DNA of 64,000 nucleotides from Planctomycetota bacterium. GTDB lineage: Bacteria > Planctomycetota > UBA1135 > GCA-002686595. Positions 1 through 9,054 of the stretch are shown here, piece after piece. Both the position numbers and the translations under genes were made by a program. The stretch is from assembly GCA_020638855.1 (NCBI GenBank), contig JACKHT010000002.1:310001-374000 (forward strand), in the 5' to 3' direction. The notes beneath the pieces were generated by a model, which worked only from the letters and a program-made list of their open reading frames with translations, was not told the DNA's origin and ran no database searches. Numbering within the stretch: position 1 is the first letter of the stretch; each line of letters starts with the position of its first letter.

Positions 1-1457
1 ACCTCGCGGATGGATGGGGTCGGGGCCTGGATGGCCGCAGTGACCCGGAACTCCAACCCCTCCCGGCCCGTACTGGTGCCGTTGACGGTGGTCGGCAGCC
101 GCAGCTTGAACTGGGTCAGCTCGGGTACCGATCGCAGCGCTTCGCTGATGCCCGCCAGTGCTAGGGTCGACTCGGTCGGATCGGCGGAGACGCGCCCCCC
201 CACGGCTAGGCTCGCTTCGCCACCGTTGTCGTCGAAGTGGATGCTTTCGAGCACGGCGCGGCCGTCGAAGGCCTGGCGCGTGATTGAGAGCCAATCGCCC
301 AGCTCTAGGCCCGCGCTTCCCACGACGGAAGCCAGCTCGCCGCGCAAGGCCAACTCGGCGCGGCGCGCTTGCATCCGATCCAAGTCGGACTCGATCTGGG
401 CCAGGTCGGGGATCTCGCCCCCGATCCATTCCGTGTGCGTGCGTTTCGCCTCGGCCTTGTGCGTCAGCCGCGTTTGGACTTCACGCCCAAGGAGCATGCC
501 CACGCACAGCGTGAGTGCGGCGGCCGCCAACAGCCCCTTGCGGCGTACCGGGGCAGGCAGACTGAAGTCGCCCGCAAGACCCTGGCCTTGGGTGCAAGCA
601 TGCAAATACAAAGCTCGGGCCTGTTCGGGGGTTTGGGCATCCTCGTCGCCCACGGCCAGGAACTCGGAATTCGGCAGGGCCGCATGGCAGGCCAGTTCGA
701 AGTGGTCGGAGTCCGCATTCGTCAGACCCGCCACAAACACATCATCGATCGCCCCGCCCCGGGAAAACCGGCGCCAGTAGCTTTCAAACCCGCGCATTTC
801 CTGGAGCACCGAGGCGGCCATGGTGGGGTTGTCGCGGAAGACTCCGGGCACCAACGACTGCTGGACGAGTTGGCCCGCTGCGACCAGCGAAATCGAGACT
901 CCGGCATCTTCCGCCCCCACGATGATCCAGGCCTCGTCGTCGGCCTCGGTCGAGAGGTTGGCCTCGGCAGCCCGCAGGAGCGATTGGCGGCCGTAGAGAA
1001 ACTGCTTGGCGCGGAAGCCATCGAGCCAGAGGTGTTCTTGCAGGGCGCGCAGGTCGCTGAGCTTGATGGCCGAGATCAACCAACGAAAGTCGGTTTCGCC
1101 ATCGTGGGTGGCCAAAGGCAAGGCGCTGAAAATGACTTGGCGCTCCTCCACTTCCATCAGGTTGGCGGCCTTGCGGCGCAGGACCGCGGCCTGCTCGCGC
1201 ACAGGAATGGCGCCCAGCGAATAGATCCGCTGGCGCAACAGGTCCCCGCCGAGCACTACGATGCAGGGACCCGGCTTGTCGCCGCCCTCATGCACCAAAC
1301 CACGGGCCACGCGCACCACGGCCTGGGGGTCGTGGCTCTGGGTGACGTCTTTGCGGTACCCCGAATCCGCTGCTCCGGGTCGGGGGACCCACTCCACGTT
1401 GCCTCCACCGAAGTACAAGATCGGTGTGGTACGGGTTGTCTTTGCTTTCGCTGCCAT
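1..1457 (-). CDS. PilM/GspL-like pilus or type II secretion assembly protein with PilN-like tail (3' end beyond window)
   Basis: I read this frame directly from the sequence. It stays open from ATG 1457 to the window edge, about 485 codons, so the C-terminus is missing. Residues 1-300 look like the cytoplasmic actin-fold part of PilM/GspL, with strands such as PCIVVLGGDLL. One membrane segment lies near residues 309-324 (AAAALTLCVGMLLG). After it come a short coiled stretch and a periplasmic domain of PilN/GspL type. The family links the cytoplasmic ATPase to the inner-membrane platform. A divergent pseudopilin gene follows 230 bases away and the motor genes lie at 33-38 kb, which supports the role. 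Oddly, a perfect AGGAGGT stands at 1554-1560 but no usual start codon occurs in this frame between it and ATG 1457. The family call is moderately sure; the start is less so. Confidence 0.7.
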   Translation of the reverse strand, partial: MAAKAKTTRTTPILYFGGGNVEWVPRPGAADSGYRKDVTQSHDPQAVVRVARGLVHEGGDKPGPCIVVLGGDLLRQRIYSLGAIPVREQAAVLRRKAANLMEVEERQVIFSALPLATHDGETDFRWLISAIKLSDLRALQEHLWLDGFRAKQFLYGRQSLLRAAEANLSTEADDEAWIIVGAEDAGVSISLVAAGQLVQQSLVPGVFRDNPTMAASVLQEMRGFESYWRRFSRGGAIDDVFVAGLTNADSDHFELACHAALPNSEFLAVGDEDAQTPEQARALYLHACTQGQGLAGDFSLPAPVRRKGLLAAAALTLCVGMLLGREVQTRLTHKAEAKRTHTEWIGGEIPDLAQIESDLDRMQARRAELALRGELASVVGSAGLELGDWLSITRQAFDGRAVLESIHFDDNGGEASLAVGGRVSADPTESTLALAGISEALRSVPELTQFKLRLPTTVNGTSTGREGLEFRVTAAIQAPTPSIRE

Positions 1458-1657
1458 GGCTGGGGGTGCGGAACGGTCGAGACTCGGACGCGAGGGCGTC
1501 CGAGCGGGGTGTCCATCGACGGTGTTTCGAAATGGCTTGAGTGCGCAATTCCGACCTCCTAGAAAAACCCAGGACGCCTACGAATGCGCATCCCCTGGCG
1601 CCTAGGAAGCCCCTGGCTTGCCATCCAGAGCCCTTCAGCGAATCGGCTAGCCTGCCG

Positions 1658-1682
1658 ATGGATGGGCAGCCCCCCCATCCAT
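1658..1682 (+). promoter_or_regulatory. Hairpin immediately before the pseudopilin start
   Basis: ATGGATGGG at 1658-1666 pairs perfectly with CCCATCCAT at 1674-1682, leaving a 7-base loop and ending 4 bases before the ATG at 1687. No ribosome binding site is visible here, so the hairpin could limit translation of the pseudopilin. That role is inference. Confidence 0.3.
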
Positions 1683-1686
1683 TCGC

Positions 1687-2208
1687 ATGCTTTCCTTGCA
1701 TCCACCGTCCCTACGCCGCGGCTTCACGCTGATCGAAATCGTCATCGTCTTGATGGTGATTGGATTGCTCGTCGGCATCGTTGCTCCCAAAGTGCAGTCG
1801 CAGAGTGCGCGCACGCGCGACACCCGCCGGGTCCAGGACCTGCGCACCTTCATCGACGCGATCGAGCAGTTCAAACTGGACCACGGGGACTACCCCGCTC
1901 CTGGCAAGCTGGTCGGAGGCTGGGACCGCAGCGGGGATGGCGACTTCCTGCCCGAGCTGGTGAACCAAGGCTACGTCCGCGCCCCCCTCGCCGATCCGAT
2001 CGAAGACGCCACCCATTACTTCGCCTACCGCAAGCTTCCGGCCGGAACCTATGGCTGCGTCGGGCCGGGCAGCTACTACGTGATTGCAATCCACGCCTTC
2101 GAAACCCAGCAGGCGCGCAACCAGTTTCCGAGCAACTTCCGTTGTTCGGGCTTTGACTTTGGCAGCCAATTCGCCTACGCCACGGGCGGCGGCGCGAGCT
2201 TCCAGTAG
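1687..2208 (+). CDS. gspG: GspG/PilE-type pseudopilin
   Basis: This 173-residue protein is a type II secretion or type IV pilus pilin-like subunit, inserted in the inner membrane, cleaved by prepilin peptidase and assembled into a pseudopilus. The class III signal is clear: a short basic leader LRRG, then FTLIEIVIVLMVIGLLVGIV with the invariant Glu at +5. The downstream helix and the pattern HGDYPAPGKL, GDGDFLPELVNQGYV are typical of the GspG major pseudopilin, which has a conserved C-terminal beta region. It is transcribed away from the PilM-like gene. The ATG is chosen because it gives a normal leader of 11 residues before the cleavage Gly. The paralogue type (GspG or PilE) is less certain than the family. 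Confidence 0.85.
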   Translation: MLSLHPPSLRRGFTLIEIVIVLMVIGLLVGIVAPKVQSQSARTRDTRRVQDLRTFIDAIEQFKLDHGDYPAPGKLVGGWDRSGDGDFLPELVNQGYVRAPLADPIEDATHYFAYRKLPAGTYGCVGPGSYYVIAIHAFETQQARNQFPSNFRCSGFDFGSQFAYATGGGASFQ

Positions 2209-2244
2209 CCTGCTGCGCGCATGGGACCGGCCTCCGGCCCCTTG

Positions 2245-3186
2245 CTATTCGCGCAATCCGCGGATCGCGCCACGTAGGGCATCCGAAATCGCAGGAGCCA
2301 AGCGCACCGAGAATTCCCCGTCGCGTTCGACCCCGGCAAGCGGTCCTTCCGAGCCAACGGCGGGCCCCAAACTGCCGCGCCACACGAGTCCCCCGGCCTG
2401 CTCCACTTCCAAGTGCAGGATACGGTCGCCTGCAGCCCAAGCCGGTTCGCCAGCCGCTTCGATCGCTCCGATCGTGGCCCGCGACAACGAACTGAGCAGG
2501 GTGCGCATTTTGGTGGCACCCAGCGTGCGACCATCGGGCGTGCGCCACTCGAGTCGCGACCCGGGGATCAGGCGGCAATCCAGGGTCGGCTCCCCGGCGA
2601 CCTCCACCGTGACCCGTTGCAGCAACGACTCGTCCAACGGCATCCAGCGCCCTTCGATCCAAGGCAGAACATCCGCGCGAACGCGTTGCACGAACAGCGG
2701 CGCACGGTACACCTGATCACCATCGGCGCGACGCACGTAGCACGCTCGGCCGCCGGGAGCCAGATCACCCTGGAACAGATCCGCCAAGACCCCGCCCTGC
2801 CCATCGCGCAGGGTGATACGAACCGCTTGTGCTTCGGTCAGGCCATAGCGTGCGTGGCCCTTGGGATCCTCGGTCAACAAGTCGAGCGTGGTCATCGAAG
2901 CCAAGCCATGCACCAGGTTGTCGACCACCAAATCACGGGCGGGGAAGCCAAATGCCTGTTTCAGCCGAAAAGGGCCCTCCCCATCGCGCACCGCTTCCAG
3001 CTCGCGGGCCCCCTCGGCCGCCGTGGGGTCGACCACGCGCACGCTGGCCAACGCAGTCGCATCCCAGGGTGTGAACAGCGGCAGCGATTCGCGCGCCAAG
3101 GGTTCGCGAGGCCAAGTGGCGGCATCGACGACCACCAAGGCCAAAAGCACGAGCGCCAAGACCCCATTCCAACGGCGAAAATTCAC
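2245..3186 (-). CDS. DUF4340-family membrane-anchored protein of an ABC exporter cluster
   Basis: The product has 313 residues. A membrane segment near residues 7-22 (GVLALVLLALVVVDAATW) anchors a large extracytoplasmic domain. The segments TLDLLTEDPKGHARYGLTEA and the later LEWRTPDGRTLG match the repeated beta pattern of DUF4340 proteins, which follow GldG-like genes in many gliding-type ABC clusters. Its precise role is unknown. Start GTG 3186 overlaps the stop of the upstream GldG-like gene as GTGA, so the two are translationally coupled. It is the last gene of the rho-ABC run and converges on the pseudopilin gene, from which it is separated by 36 bases. Confidence 0.75.
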   Translation of the reverse strand: MNFRRWNGVLALVLLALVVVDAATWPREPLARESLPLFTPWDATALASVRVVDPTAAEGARELEAVRDGEGPFRLKQAFGFPARDLVVDNLVHGLASMTTLDLLTEDPKGHARYGLTEAQAVRITLRDGQGGVLADLFQGDLAPGGRACYVRRADGDQVYRAPLFVQRVRADVLPWIEGRWMPLDESLLQRVTVEVAGEPTLDCRLIPGSRLEWRTPDGRTLGATKMRTLLSSLSRATIGAIEAAGEPAWAAGDRILHLEVEQAGGLVWRGSLGPAVGSEGPLAGVERDGEFSVRLAPAISDALRGAIRGLRE

Positions 3187-4994
3187 GGGCGGGTACGCTC
3201 CTTCCAATTCCAAAGTCCAGCGATCAGAAACACCAACGCCAAGCAACCGAGCAAAGGCCAAGCCATCACGCTCCAGCGAGCGCGTCGCGCCCGGGCTTCG
3301 GCCTGATCCTGGCGTGCCAGACGGTCGCGCATTTCCTCTTGGGTGCGCGGCAGGTCGGTGGCCAAGAGCCCCTCGGAATTCCGTTCGGCCTCCAAGAAGT
3401 TGTGCAAGGGCCGTTCGCGTGGTTCCTTGCTGCGAACCGCGATCAGGTCTTCCTCTTGCGAGAGCCAATCCACCAGGTTGTCGAGCAAGGTCAAGTTCGC
3501 AGCGCTAGCGCTCGGCATGACCGGCCCCAAATCCCGCGGCGGCGGATCCCGCAGCCAATCGCAGTCCCCGACCAGCACAACTTGGCTGGGTTCGCCATGG
3601 GCACGGACGGGCTCGTCGGTGATGCCCACTTTGGCATGACGATCCCCCAAGGTGGCGTCGAAGGGCGTGGGTGCCCCCTTGGTGAAAGCGCTCGGGAACG
3701 AGCCGCTTAAGACCGTGGCCAAGACCATCGCCTGCCCAGAACCCGAAGCGAGCAGCGACCGGGTTTGTCCTTCGATCATCTCCAAGTCGCCGACGGACTT
3801 GAGCACTGGATCGACCACGTAGGAGCCAGGCGAGCTGCGCAACACGTCAAAGCGGTGGAGCCCGTTGGGAACCGTGCCCTGGCCAAACGCGTGGGTCCAG
3901 AAGAACTGCACCGAGTCGAGCCGAGCCGTCGGAGGGAAAGTGCGCTCGAAGCCTTCGGCATGCAACGCGGGGCAAGCCGGATCACGGATTGGCTCCAAGC
4001 GGCCGCGCTCGGTGGCCTGCCCGTTGGCATCGCGATCCATGACCACCCATCCGCGATCCCCGGGCCATTGGCTATCCCACACGTGACCGGGAACCAGGGG
4101 CGTGCCCCAACTTTGCAGCAGGGCTTCCAAGCCGCTCGGTTCGAGCGCTTTGCCCTGGGCCACGTGGGCTGCGTCGCCGAACGGCGACGAACGCACCAGG
4201 TCCATGCAGATCAGAGCGTGCCCGCCGCCGGCGATGAATTGGTCGAGGGCGAAAACCGCCCGGGGGTGCCAGTCGCTGGGGCGCAGGACGAGCAACACGT
4301 CGAGGTTGTCGGGCAAACGGGCGCCGGCCTCCAGGGCCGGAACCGAAAGGTCGACGACCTCCATGCGCGCCTCCAACCGGGCGCGCAACAACCGGAACGT
4401 CCCGAATTGCCAGGGCAAGCTGTCCTGGTCGACCGGTTCGCCTAGCCACCCCACGCGCAGCCGTTGGTCGCGCAAGAGCCGCTGGACCGCGCCCGCAAAA
4501 TCCGCCTCAAAGCTCCAGGGGTTGATCAGCGGGATGACCTCGGTTCGACTGCGGTAGCGAAGTACGGCCCCCAGGTACACCAACTGGCGATTTTGTTCGC
4601 CCCCGCGCGTGGTGACCACGGGCAGCGGTTCGATGCCGAAGCTGTGGGCTTCCTCCGCCGCCGCGCTTAGGATCGAAGGATCCTGCACCACCAGCCCCAT
4701 GCGGCCGCCGGCGAGCCTTTGGAAGTCCTTGATCTGCGCTTCCACCCGGGCCTTCAAGAGCGACATCTCTCCCGAACGAACCTCCTGGGTGACGAAGGCT
4801 TTGATCTGCAGGCGGTCTTCCAACTTGGCCAAGATTGCGCGCGTTCCGTCGCTGACGGTGAACAGCTGGTCTTGGCTGAAGTCGTGGCGCTTGTCCAGGT
4901 GGCGCAGGGCCATGTGAACCCCCTCGACCAAAACCAATCCCACCAACAAGGCGGTGATCAGAGCGCTTCGGCGCAATACGGTGCGGGAACCCAT
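3183..4994 (-). CDS. GldG-like auxiliary protein of ABC transporter
   Basis: The protein has 603 residues. An N-terminal membrane helix (SALITALLVGLVLVEG) is followed by HDFSQDQLFTVSDGTRAIL, the signature start of the GldG/ABC-type uncharacterised domain. A second helix lies at the C-terminus (WPLLGCLALVFLIAGLW), giving a large extracytoplasmic body between two anchors. In Bacteroidetes GldG works with GldA and GldF in an ABC complex needed for gliding; in other phyla the substrate is unknown. ATG 4994 lies 7 bases after the permease stop. An upstream in-frame Met at 5090 would add residues that overlap the permease and look random. The downstream DUF4340 gene overlaps it by 4 bases. Confidence 0.85.
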   Translation of the reverse strand: MGSRTVLRRSALITALLVGLVLVEGVHMALRHLDKRHDFSQDQLFTVSDGTRAILAKLEDRLQIKAFVTQEVRSGEMSLLKARVEAQIKDFQRLAGGRMGLVVQDPSILSAAAEEAHSFGIEPLPVVTTRGGEQNRQLVYLGAVLRYRSRTEVIPLINPWSFEADFAGAVQRLLRDQRLRVGWLGEPVDQDSLPWQFGTFRLLRARLEARMEVVDLSVPALEAGARLPDNLDVLLVLRPSDWHPRAVFALDQFIAGGGHALICMDLVRSSPFGDAAHVAQGKALEPSGLEALLQSWGTPLVPGHVWDSQWPGDRGWVVMDRDANGQATERGRLEPIRDPACPALHAEGFERTFPPTARLDSVQFFWTHAFGQGTVPNGLHRFDVLRSSPGSYVVDPVLKSVGDLEMIEGQTRSLLASGSGQAMVLATVLSGSFPSAFTKGAPTPFDATLGDRHAKVGITDEPVRAHGEPSQVVLVGDCDWLRDPPPRDLGPVMPSASAANLTLLDNLVDWLSQEEDLIAVRSKEPRERPLHNFLEAERNSEGLLATDLPRTQEEMRDRLARQDQAEARARRARWSVMAWPLLGCLALVFLIAGLWNWKERTRP

Positions 4995-5001
4995 GGCATG
5001 C

Positions 5002-5751
5002 CTACTGCAGGCGCCTCCGTTCGAGAAGCAGCGTGTTCCAAACGAGCCCCGCCCCCATCCACAACAGAAAGTAGATGGCATCGGCCGCAACCAGCACCCC
5101 GCGCGCAGCCGTATCGAGGAAGTGGGCCTGGGGGGAAGCCTGTTCGAGGAAGCCCGCCAAGCTGGCGGGCGCGTAGGCCACCAGCATGCGCAGCAACCAC
5201 AGACTTCCGAGCAGCAAGGTCGAAAGCAGAAAAGCGACCAATTGTTCGTGGGTCAACGCCGAGCCGCACAGGGCCAACGCGGTGTAGGCTGCGACCAAGC
5301 CCGCGGCGCCCACCAACCCGACCCAAACCGTGCTCCAATCCAAGTCGCCCAGGTTCGCCACCGTGATCGCCAGGGGCACGGTGACCATCACCACCAACAG
5401 CATCACGACCGCCCAAGACGCGAGGAATTTGCCGAGCACCCATTCCCAGGGCCGCAGGGGGTAGGTCAAAAGCAACTCCTCGGTTCCCGCTCGGCGCTCC
5501 TCCGCCCAAGCTCCCATCGTCAAAGCCGGGATGATCAGAGCCAACGAGAGCGGCAACCATGTGAACAGCGTGAGCAGGTTCGCCTGCCCTCCATCCCACA
5601 ACCCGGGCAAGGGCACCGGGCCGATCGGGTACCCGATGTAGAAGAACAGCGCCGCTTGCACGAGCACGAACACGCCGATCAAGACGAAAGCCAGCGGCGA
5701 GGCGAAGTACGCCGCCCACTCGCGGCGGAACACGGTCCATGCGCGGCTCAT
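5002..5751 (-). CDS. ABC-2 type permease, GldF-like
   Basis: This 249-residue integral membrane protein has six hydrophobic segments and belongs to the ABC-2 permease family (GldF/NosY type). The conserved cytoplasmic stretch EERRAGTEELLLTYPLRPWE after the second helix is typical of this family, in which permeases pair with a GldA-like ATPase. ATG 5751 overlaps the stop of the ATPase gene as ATGA, so the ATPase, permease, GldG-like and DUF4340 proteins are probably made in a fixed ratio as one inner-membrane complex. The substrate cannot be told from the sequence. Confidence 0.9.
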   Translation of the reverse strand: MSRAWTVFRREWAAYFASPLAFVLIGVFVLVQAALFFYIGYPIGPVPLPGLWDGGQANLLTLFTWLPLSLALIIPALTMGAWAEERRAGTEELLLTYPLRPWEWVLGKFLASWAVVMLLVVMVTVPLAITVANLGDLDWSTVWVGLVGAAGLVAAYTALALCGSALTHEQLVAFLLSTLLLGSLWLLRMLVAYAPASLAGFLEQASPQAHFLDTAARGVLVAADAIYFLLWMGAGLVWNTLLLERRRLQ

Positions 5752-6746
5752 GCGGATACCTCCGGCTTGGCGGCGAGCCCATGTCCGCGGGTGTGGCGCA
5801 GGAAGACCTGCTCCAGGGTCGCGCTCTCATGGCGCAGCTCCAGCAAGCGCCAACCCCGGGTGCGCGCCTGTTCGGCAATGCGCTCGGCCACCTCAAAGCG
5901 ACCGCTGACCTCCACTTGGAAGCGCACCCGTTGTGCACTGCCCTGAACTTGCCCGATCAGGGTGCGCACACCCTGGATGAGTTGGAGTTCGCTGGCCACG
6001 CTTTCGGGGGGCGCCACCAAAGTCAAGCTGATGCGCTCAGCCTGGGACCCCGTCAGGTCCAACAGGTCCCCATCCGCCACCAGGCGGCCCCCCGCCAGGA
6101 TCAGCGCGCGGCGGCAGACTTCCTCGACTTCGGGCAGAATGTGGGTCGAAAGCAGGATCGTCTTGTCCTTCGAAAGTTCGATCACCAAGTCGCGGATGCG
6201 CACGATTTCCGCCGGATCCAAACCGCTGGTGGGCTCGTCGAGGATCAACACTTCGGGATCGGCGATGAGCGCCTGGGCCAGGCCCACCCGTTGGCGGTAT
6301 CCCTTGGAGAGCGTTTGGATGCGCCGCTGGGTGTAGCCCGCCAGGTCGCAGCGGTCGATGACGCGCTCCAAAGCAGAGCGCATCACGGCGCCCCGCTTGC
6401 CTCGCATACGCGCCACGAATTCGAGGTAGCGATCGACCCGCATGCCCCGGTACAAGGGCGTGTGCTCGGGCAAGTACCCAATCCGCTCGCGCGCCGCCAG
6501 GTCGTCCCCCAGGATCGGATCGCCGCCGATGGTGACTTCCCCGCCATCGGGCACCAAGTACCCGGTCAGCATCTTCATGGTGGTGCTCTTGCCTGCACCG
6601 TTGGGGCCCAAGAATCCCACCACTTCGCCCCGGTGGATGTCGAACGAAACGTCTTGGACGGCTTGCACGTCGCCGTAATGCTTGCACAACCCGGCGGCGC
6701 GGATCATGGGCTCGGAGTCAGGCGGAGAGGCGGGGTGCGGGGACAT
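5748..6746 (-). CDS. ABC transporter ATP-binding protein, GldA-like
   Basis: The 332-residue nucleotide-binding subunit shows Walker A GPNGAGKST near residues 48-56, the signature LSKGYRQR, Walker B VLILDEPTSGLDP and the switch His in LLSTHILPEVEE. The C-terminal 100 residues form the extra domain common in ABC-2 exporters of the GldA/CcmA type. It powers the membrane partner encoded immediately downstream with a 4-base overlap. The gene starts 30 bases after the rho stop, so rho and the transporter may share a transcript. The first 13 residues are variable; ATG at residue 14 (MIRAAGLCKHYG) is an equally plausible start. Confidence 0.92.
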   Translation of the reverse strand: MSPHPASPPDSEPMIRAAGLCKHYGDVQAVQDVSFDIHRGEVVGFLGPNGAGKSTTMKMLTGYLVPDGGEVTIGGDPILGDDLAARERIGYLPEHTPLYRGMRVDRYLEFVARMRGKRGAVMRSALERVIDRCDLAGYTQRRIQTLSKGYRQRVGLAQALIADPEVLILDEPTSGLDPAEIVRIRDLVIELSKDKTILLSTHILPEVEEVCRRALILAGGRLVADGDLLDLTGSQAERISLTLVAPPESVASELQLIQGVRTLIGQVQGSAQRVRFQVEVSGRFEVAERIAEQARTRGWRLLELRHESATLEQVFLRHTRGHGLAAKPEVSA

Positions 6747-6776
6747 GGGCCGGCAGCCGGACGGGTGGGGAAAGCG

Positions 6777-8513
6777 CTAGGCCTTGGGGTCGACTTCGAA
6801 GCGCGAAAGGAAATCGTCGGTCTTCTCCACGTCGCTGAGCCGGGTGATCAGGGTGTCCATGGCCTCGGCCCAGTGTAGGCGAGTCAGGACCCGGCGCAGG
6901 GTGTGGATCAGCTTTAGCCGGCGCAGGCCCACCAGTTTCTCTTCTTTGCGGGTTCCCGATAGCTCGATGTCGATGGCGGGGAAGATCCGCCGGTCAGCCA
7001 GGCGGCGCGAGAGCACCAATTCCATGTTGCCCGTGCCCTTGAACTCCTCGAACACCAGTTGGTCCATGCGGCTTCCGGTGTGCACCAGGGTCGTGCCCAG
7101 GATCGTCAGGCTCCCGGCTTCGACCGTGTTGCGCGCCGAACCGAAGAACTTGCGCGGCCGCTCCATGGCCTTGCTATCCAAACCGCCGGACATGGTGCGT
7201 CCCGACGAGGCGTAGTTGTTGTAGGCCCGCGCCAAGCGCGTGATCGAATCCATCAGGAGCACCACGTCCTCGCCCATTTCCACCAGCCGCATGGCGCGGT
7301 ACCAGGCCACTTCCGCGACCTGAATGTGGTGCTTGTCGGTTTCGTCGGCGGTCGACACGAAGACCTGGCCGCGGGTCAACGAACGTTTCCATTCGGTGGC
7401 CTCTTCAGGCCGTTCGTTGACCAAGAGCACCATCAGATGCACGTCCGGGTAGCCCGTTTCGATCGCGTGCGCGAAGGCTCGCATCAGCGTGGTCTTGCCG
7501 CTGCGCGGCGGCGCGACGATCAGGCCCCGCTGACCGCGGCCCACGGGCGCCAAGATGTCGAGGATGCGCATGGAAACGTCCCCATGGATGTCCCCCACCG
7601 CGTAGTGGAAGTCGGGGTCGATGCTGGTCAAGTTCTTGAAGGGCATCGTGCGCAACCATTCCTTGGGATGCTTGCCATCGACTTCCTCCACATCGACCAG
7701 TTGGAACTTGTGTTGTTGGCCCCGGGATAGCCGCCCCTTGACCAGCATTCCGTCGCGCAACTTCCACTTCTGGATCAGGTGCTTGGGCACAAAGATTTCG
7801 CGCTTGGAGGGCAGGAATTCGTCCTCTTCTTGGCGCAAGACCCCCACGTTGCCCTTGTCGAGCACAAACATGCCACCACCAATCTGCGGCGTACGTTCCC
7901 GTTCGGGCGCCTCCCGGCGCGGGCCGCGATCGCGGTCCCGATCGGGTGCTTCGCGGCGCGGACCGCGGTCACGATCTTCGCGTCGGGGGCCGCGTTCGCG
8001 GCGATCGCCGCGCGCGCGGGGTGCCCGCGTCGATTCTTCGCCCCCATCGGGCAAGCCTTCGGGATCGCGGGCGTGTTCGCCCTCCGGTGCCGGCGGCGCT
8101 TCGCGACGGGGCGGGCGATCTGAGTCGGCGGCCCGACCGGGCTCCCCAGCGGAACTCCGCGAGCGGCGACGCGAGCGGCCGCGACCACGGCGCCCGGCTC
8201 CTTCTTCGGGTTGGGCAGCCCCTTCGCTGGCCTGATCGCGCGGGCGCCGGGGCGACTCACGGCGCGGGCGCGGGGAATCCTGGGTTTCGTCCTTGGCGGC
8301 TCGCTTGGGCTCCCCCCGGGCCTCCCGGGGCGGGTTCCGATCTTCCCCCGACCGGTTTTCAGCAGGCGGTTCCGCTTCAGCCCCGGATTCGCGCTTGCGG
8401 CGCGAAGACGCGCGGCGCGCCCGGCGCTTGGGTGAGGTGTCCCGATCGGCAATCGAGCCGAAGGGCAGGGCGCCGGGGTCAGCGGAGGGTTGGGAAGATT
8501 CTTTCGAAGCCAA
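6777..8513 (-). CDS. rho: Transcription termination factor Rho with long Arg-rich N-terminal extension
   Basis: This is the RNA-dependent ATPase that terminates transcription. The catalytic core from about residue 212 is complete: an RNA-binding cold-shock-like domain (FVPKHLIQKWKLRDGMLVKG), the P-loop APPRSGKT at about 334-341, Walker B VVLLMDSITRLARAYN and the C-terminal block GTGNMELVLSRRLADRRIFP. Residues 1-209 are low-complexity, rich in Arg, Pro, Glu and Asp, with repeated DRGPRREAP units. Such head insertions occur in Rho of Actinobacteria, Bacteroidetes and Planctomycetes and can alter RNA binding or drive condensation (known for the family). Total length is 578 residues against about 420 in E. 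coli. It lies upstream of, and in line with, the ABC genes. Confidence 0.97.
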   Translation of the reverse strand: MASKESSQPSADPGALPFGSIADRDTSPKRRARRASSRRKRESGAEAEPPAENRSGEDRNPPREARGEPKRAAKDETQDSPRPRRESPRRPRDQASEGAAQPEEGAGRRGRGRSRRRSRSSAGEPGRAADSDRPPRREAPPAPEGEHARDPEGLPDGGEESTRAPRARGDRRERGPRREDRDRGPRREAPDRDRDRGPRREAPERERTPQIGGGMFVLDKGNVGVLRQEEDEFLPSKREIFVPKHLIQKWKLRDGMLVKGRLSRGQQHKFQLVDVEEVDGKHPKEWLRTMPFKNLTSIDPDFHYAVGDIHGDVSMRILDILAPVGRGQRGLIVAPPRSGKTTLMRAFAHAIETGYPDVHLMVLLVNERPEEATEWKRSLTRGQVFVSTADETDKHHIQVAEVAWYRAMRLVEMGEDVVLLMDSITRLARAYNNYASSGRTMSGGLDSKAMERPRKFFGSARNTVEAGSLTILGTTLVHTGSRMDQLVFEEFKGTGNMELVLSRRLADRRIFPAIDIELSGTRKEEKLVGLRRLKLIHTLRRVLTRLHWAEAMDTLITRLSDVEKTDDFLSRFEVDPKA

Positions 8514-8834
8514 GGATTCCGACTCCAGGTCAGGGTCCGAGGCAACCTACCGGCCACACGGGGAGGCTGGGGTTGCCGAATGAGAGCGATCCGCCGACGG
8601 GGACCAAAGCGGTCCAAGCCATCGACGTCCAGGGCAAGACAAGGTTGCGAAGCAACCCCAAGGCCCCGACGATCAGGCATGGTGCGCAAGCACCGGTTCG
8701 GGGAAGGTTCCAGTAAGGCGAGCATGGCTCGGCCCTGGCCCCGACACACGTTCAAGGTGTGCTCGCAAGCCCTTGGGATCAAGCCCCGAGGGGATCAAGC
8801 CACAAAAAGGTCCTTGCGACCCCAAAAACGGGTT
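8514..8834. other. Intergenic region upstream of rho
   Basis: About 320 bases lie between the rho start and the tRNA 3' end. I see no convincing coding frame, perfect hairpin or textbook promoter. It must carry the rho leader and possibly a transcription start. Rho genes often have long autoregulated leaders (known), but no specific element is visible here. Confidence 0.4.
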
Positions 8835-8911
8835 TGGTCGGGGTGAGAGGATTTGAACCTCCGACCTCTGCGTCCCGAACGCAGCGCTCTACCAAACTGA
8901 GCCACACCCCG
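8835..8911 (-). tRNA. tRNA-Pro (anticodon CGG), CCA encoded
   Basis: Read on the minus strand the sequence folds into a full cloverleaf. The acceptor stem is CGGGGTG/CACCCCG, the D stem GCTC/GAGC, and the anticodon stem CTGCG/CGCAG with loop TTCGGGA, giving anticodon CGG. The T arm is GGAGG-TTCAAAT-CCTCT. The C1-G72 pair and the discriminator A fit proline. The 3' CCA is encoded at 8835-8837. It stands alone between the VWA gene and rho. Confidence 0.96.
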
Positions 8912-9054
8912 CCAGAAGAGGCCAGAAGGTAGGCTCGCCAAGCCTCCGCGTCAACCTCGCAGGTCTGCTTTGCTCGAAAATCCCCGCTTGGCCCATGGGA
9001 ATGGCACCCTCCGCCAAAGGATCCTGCCAGCGGGTCTCCCCGCCCCACGCCAAC

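Noticed and set aside
369..1562. Long plus-strand open frame (397 codons) opposite the left-edge gene
   Set aside because: It is the antisense shadow of the PilM-like frame. The minus frame gives a membrane helix and family-like sequence; this one gives only Gln/His/Arg-rich low-similarity sequence typical of reversed GC-rich genes.
7059..7730. Plus-strand open frame across rho
   Set aside because: It lies wholly inside the conserved core of rho in antisense and has no recognisable motif.
8779..9048. Minus-strand ORF spanning the tRNA gene
   Set aside because: It covers the whole tRNA-Pro and has no family resemblance; the open frame is a by-product of GC-rich sequence.
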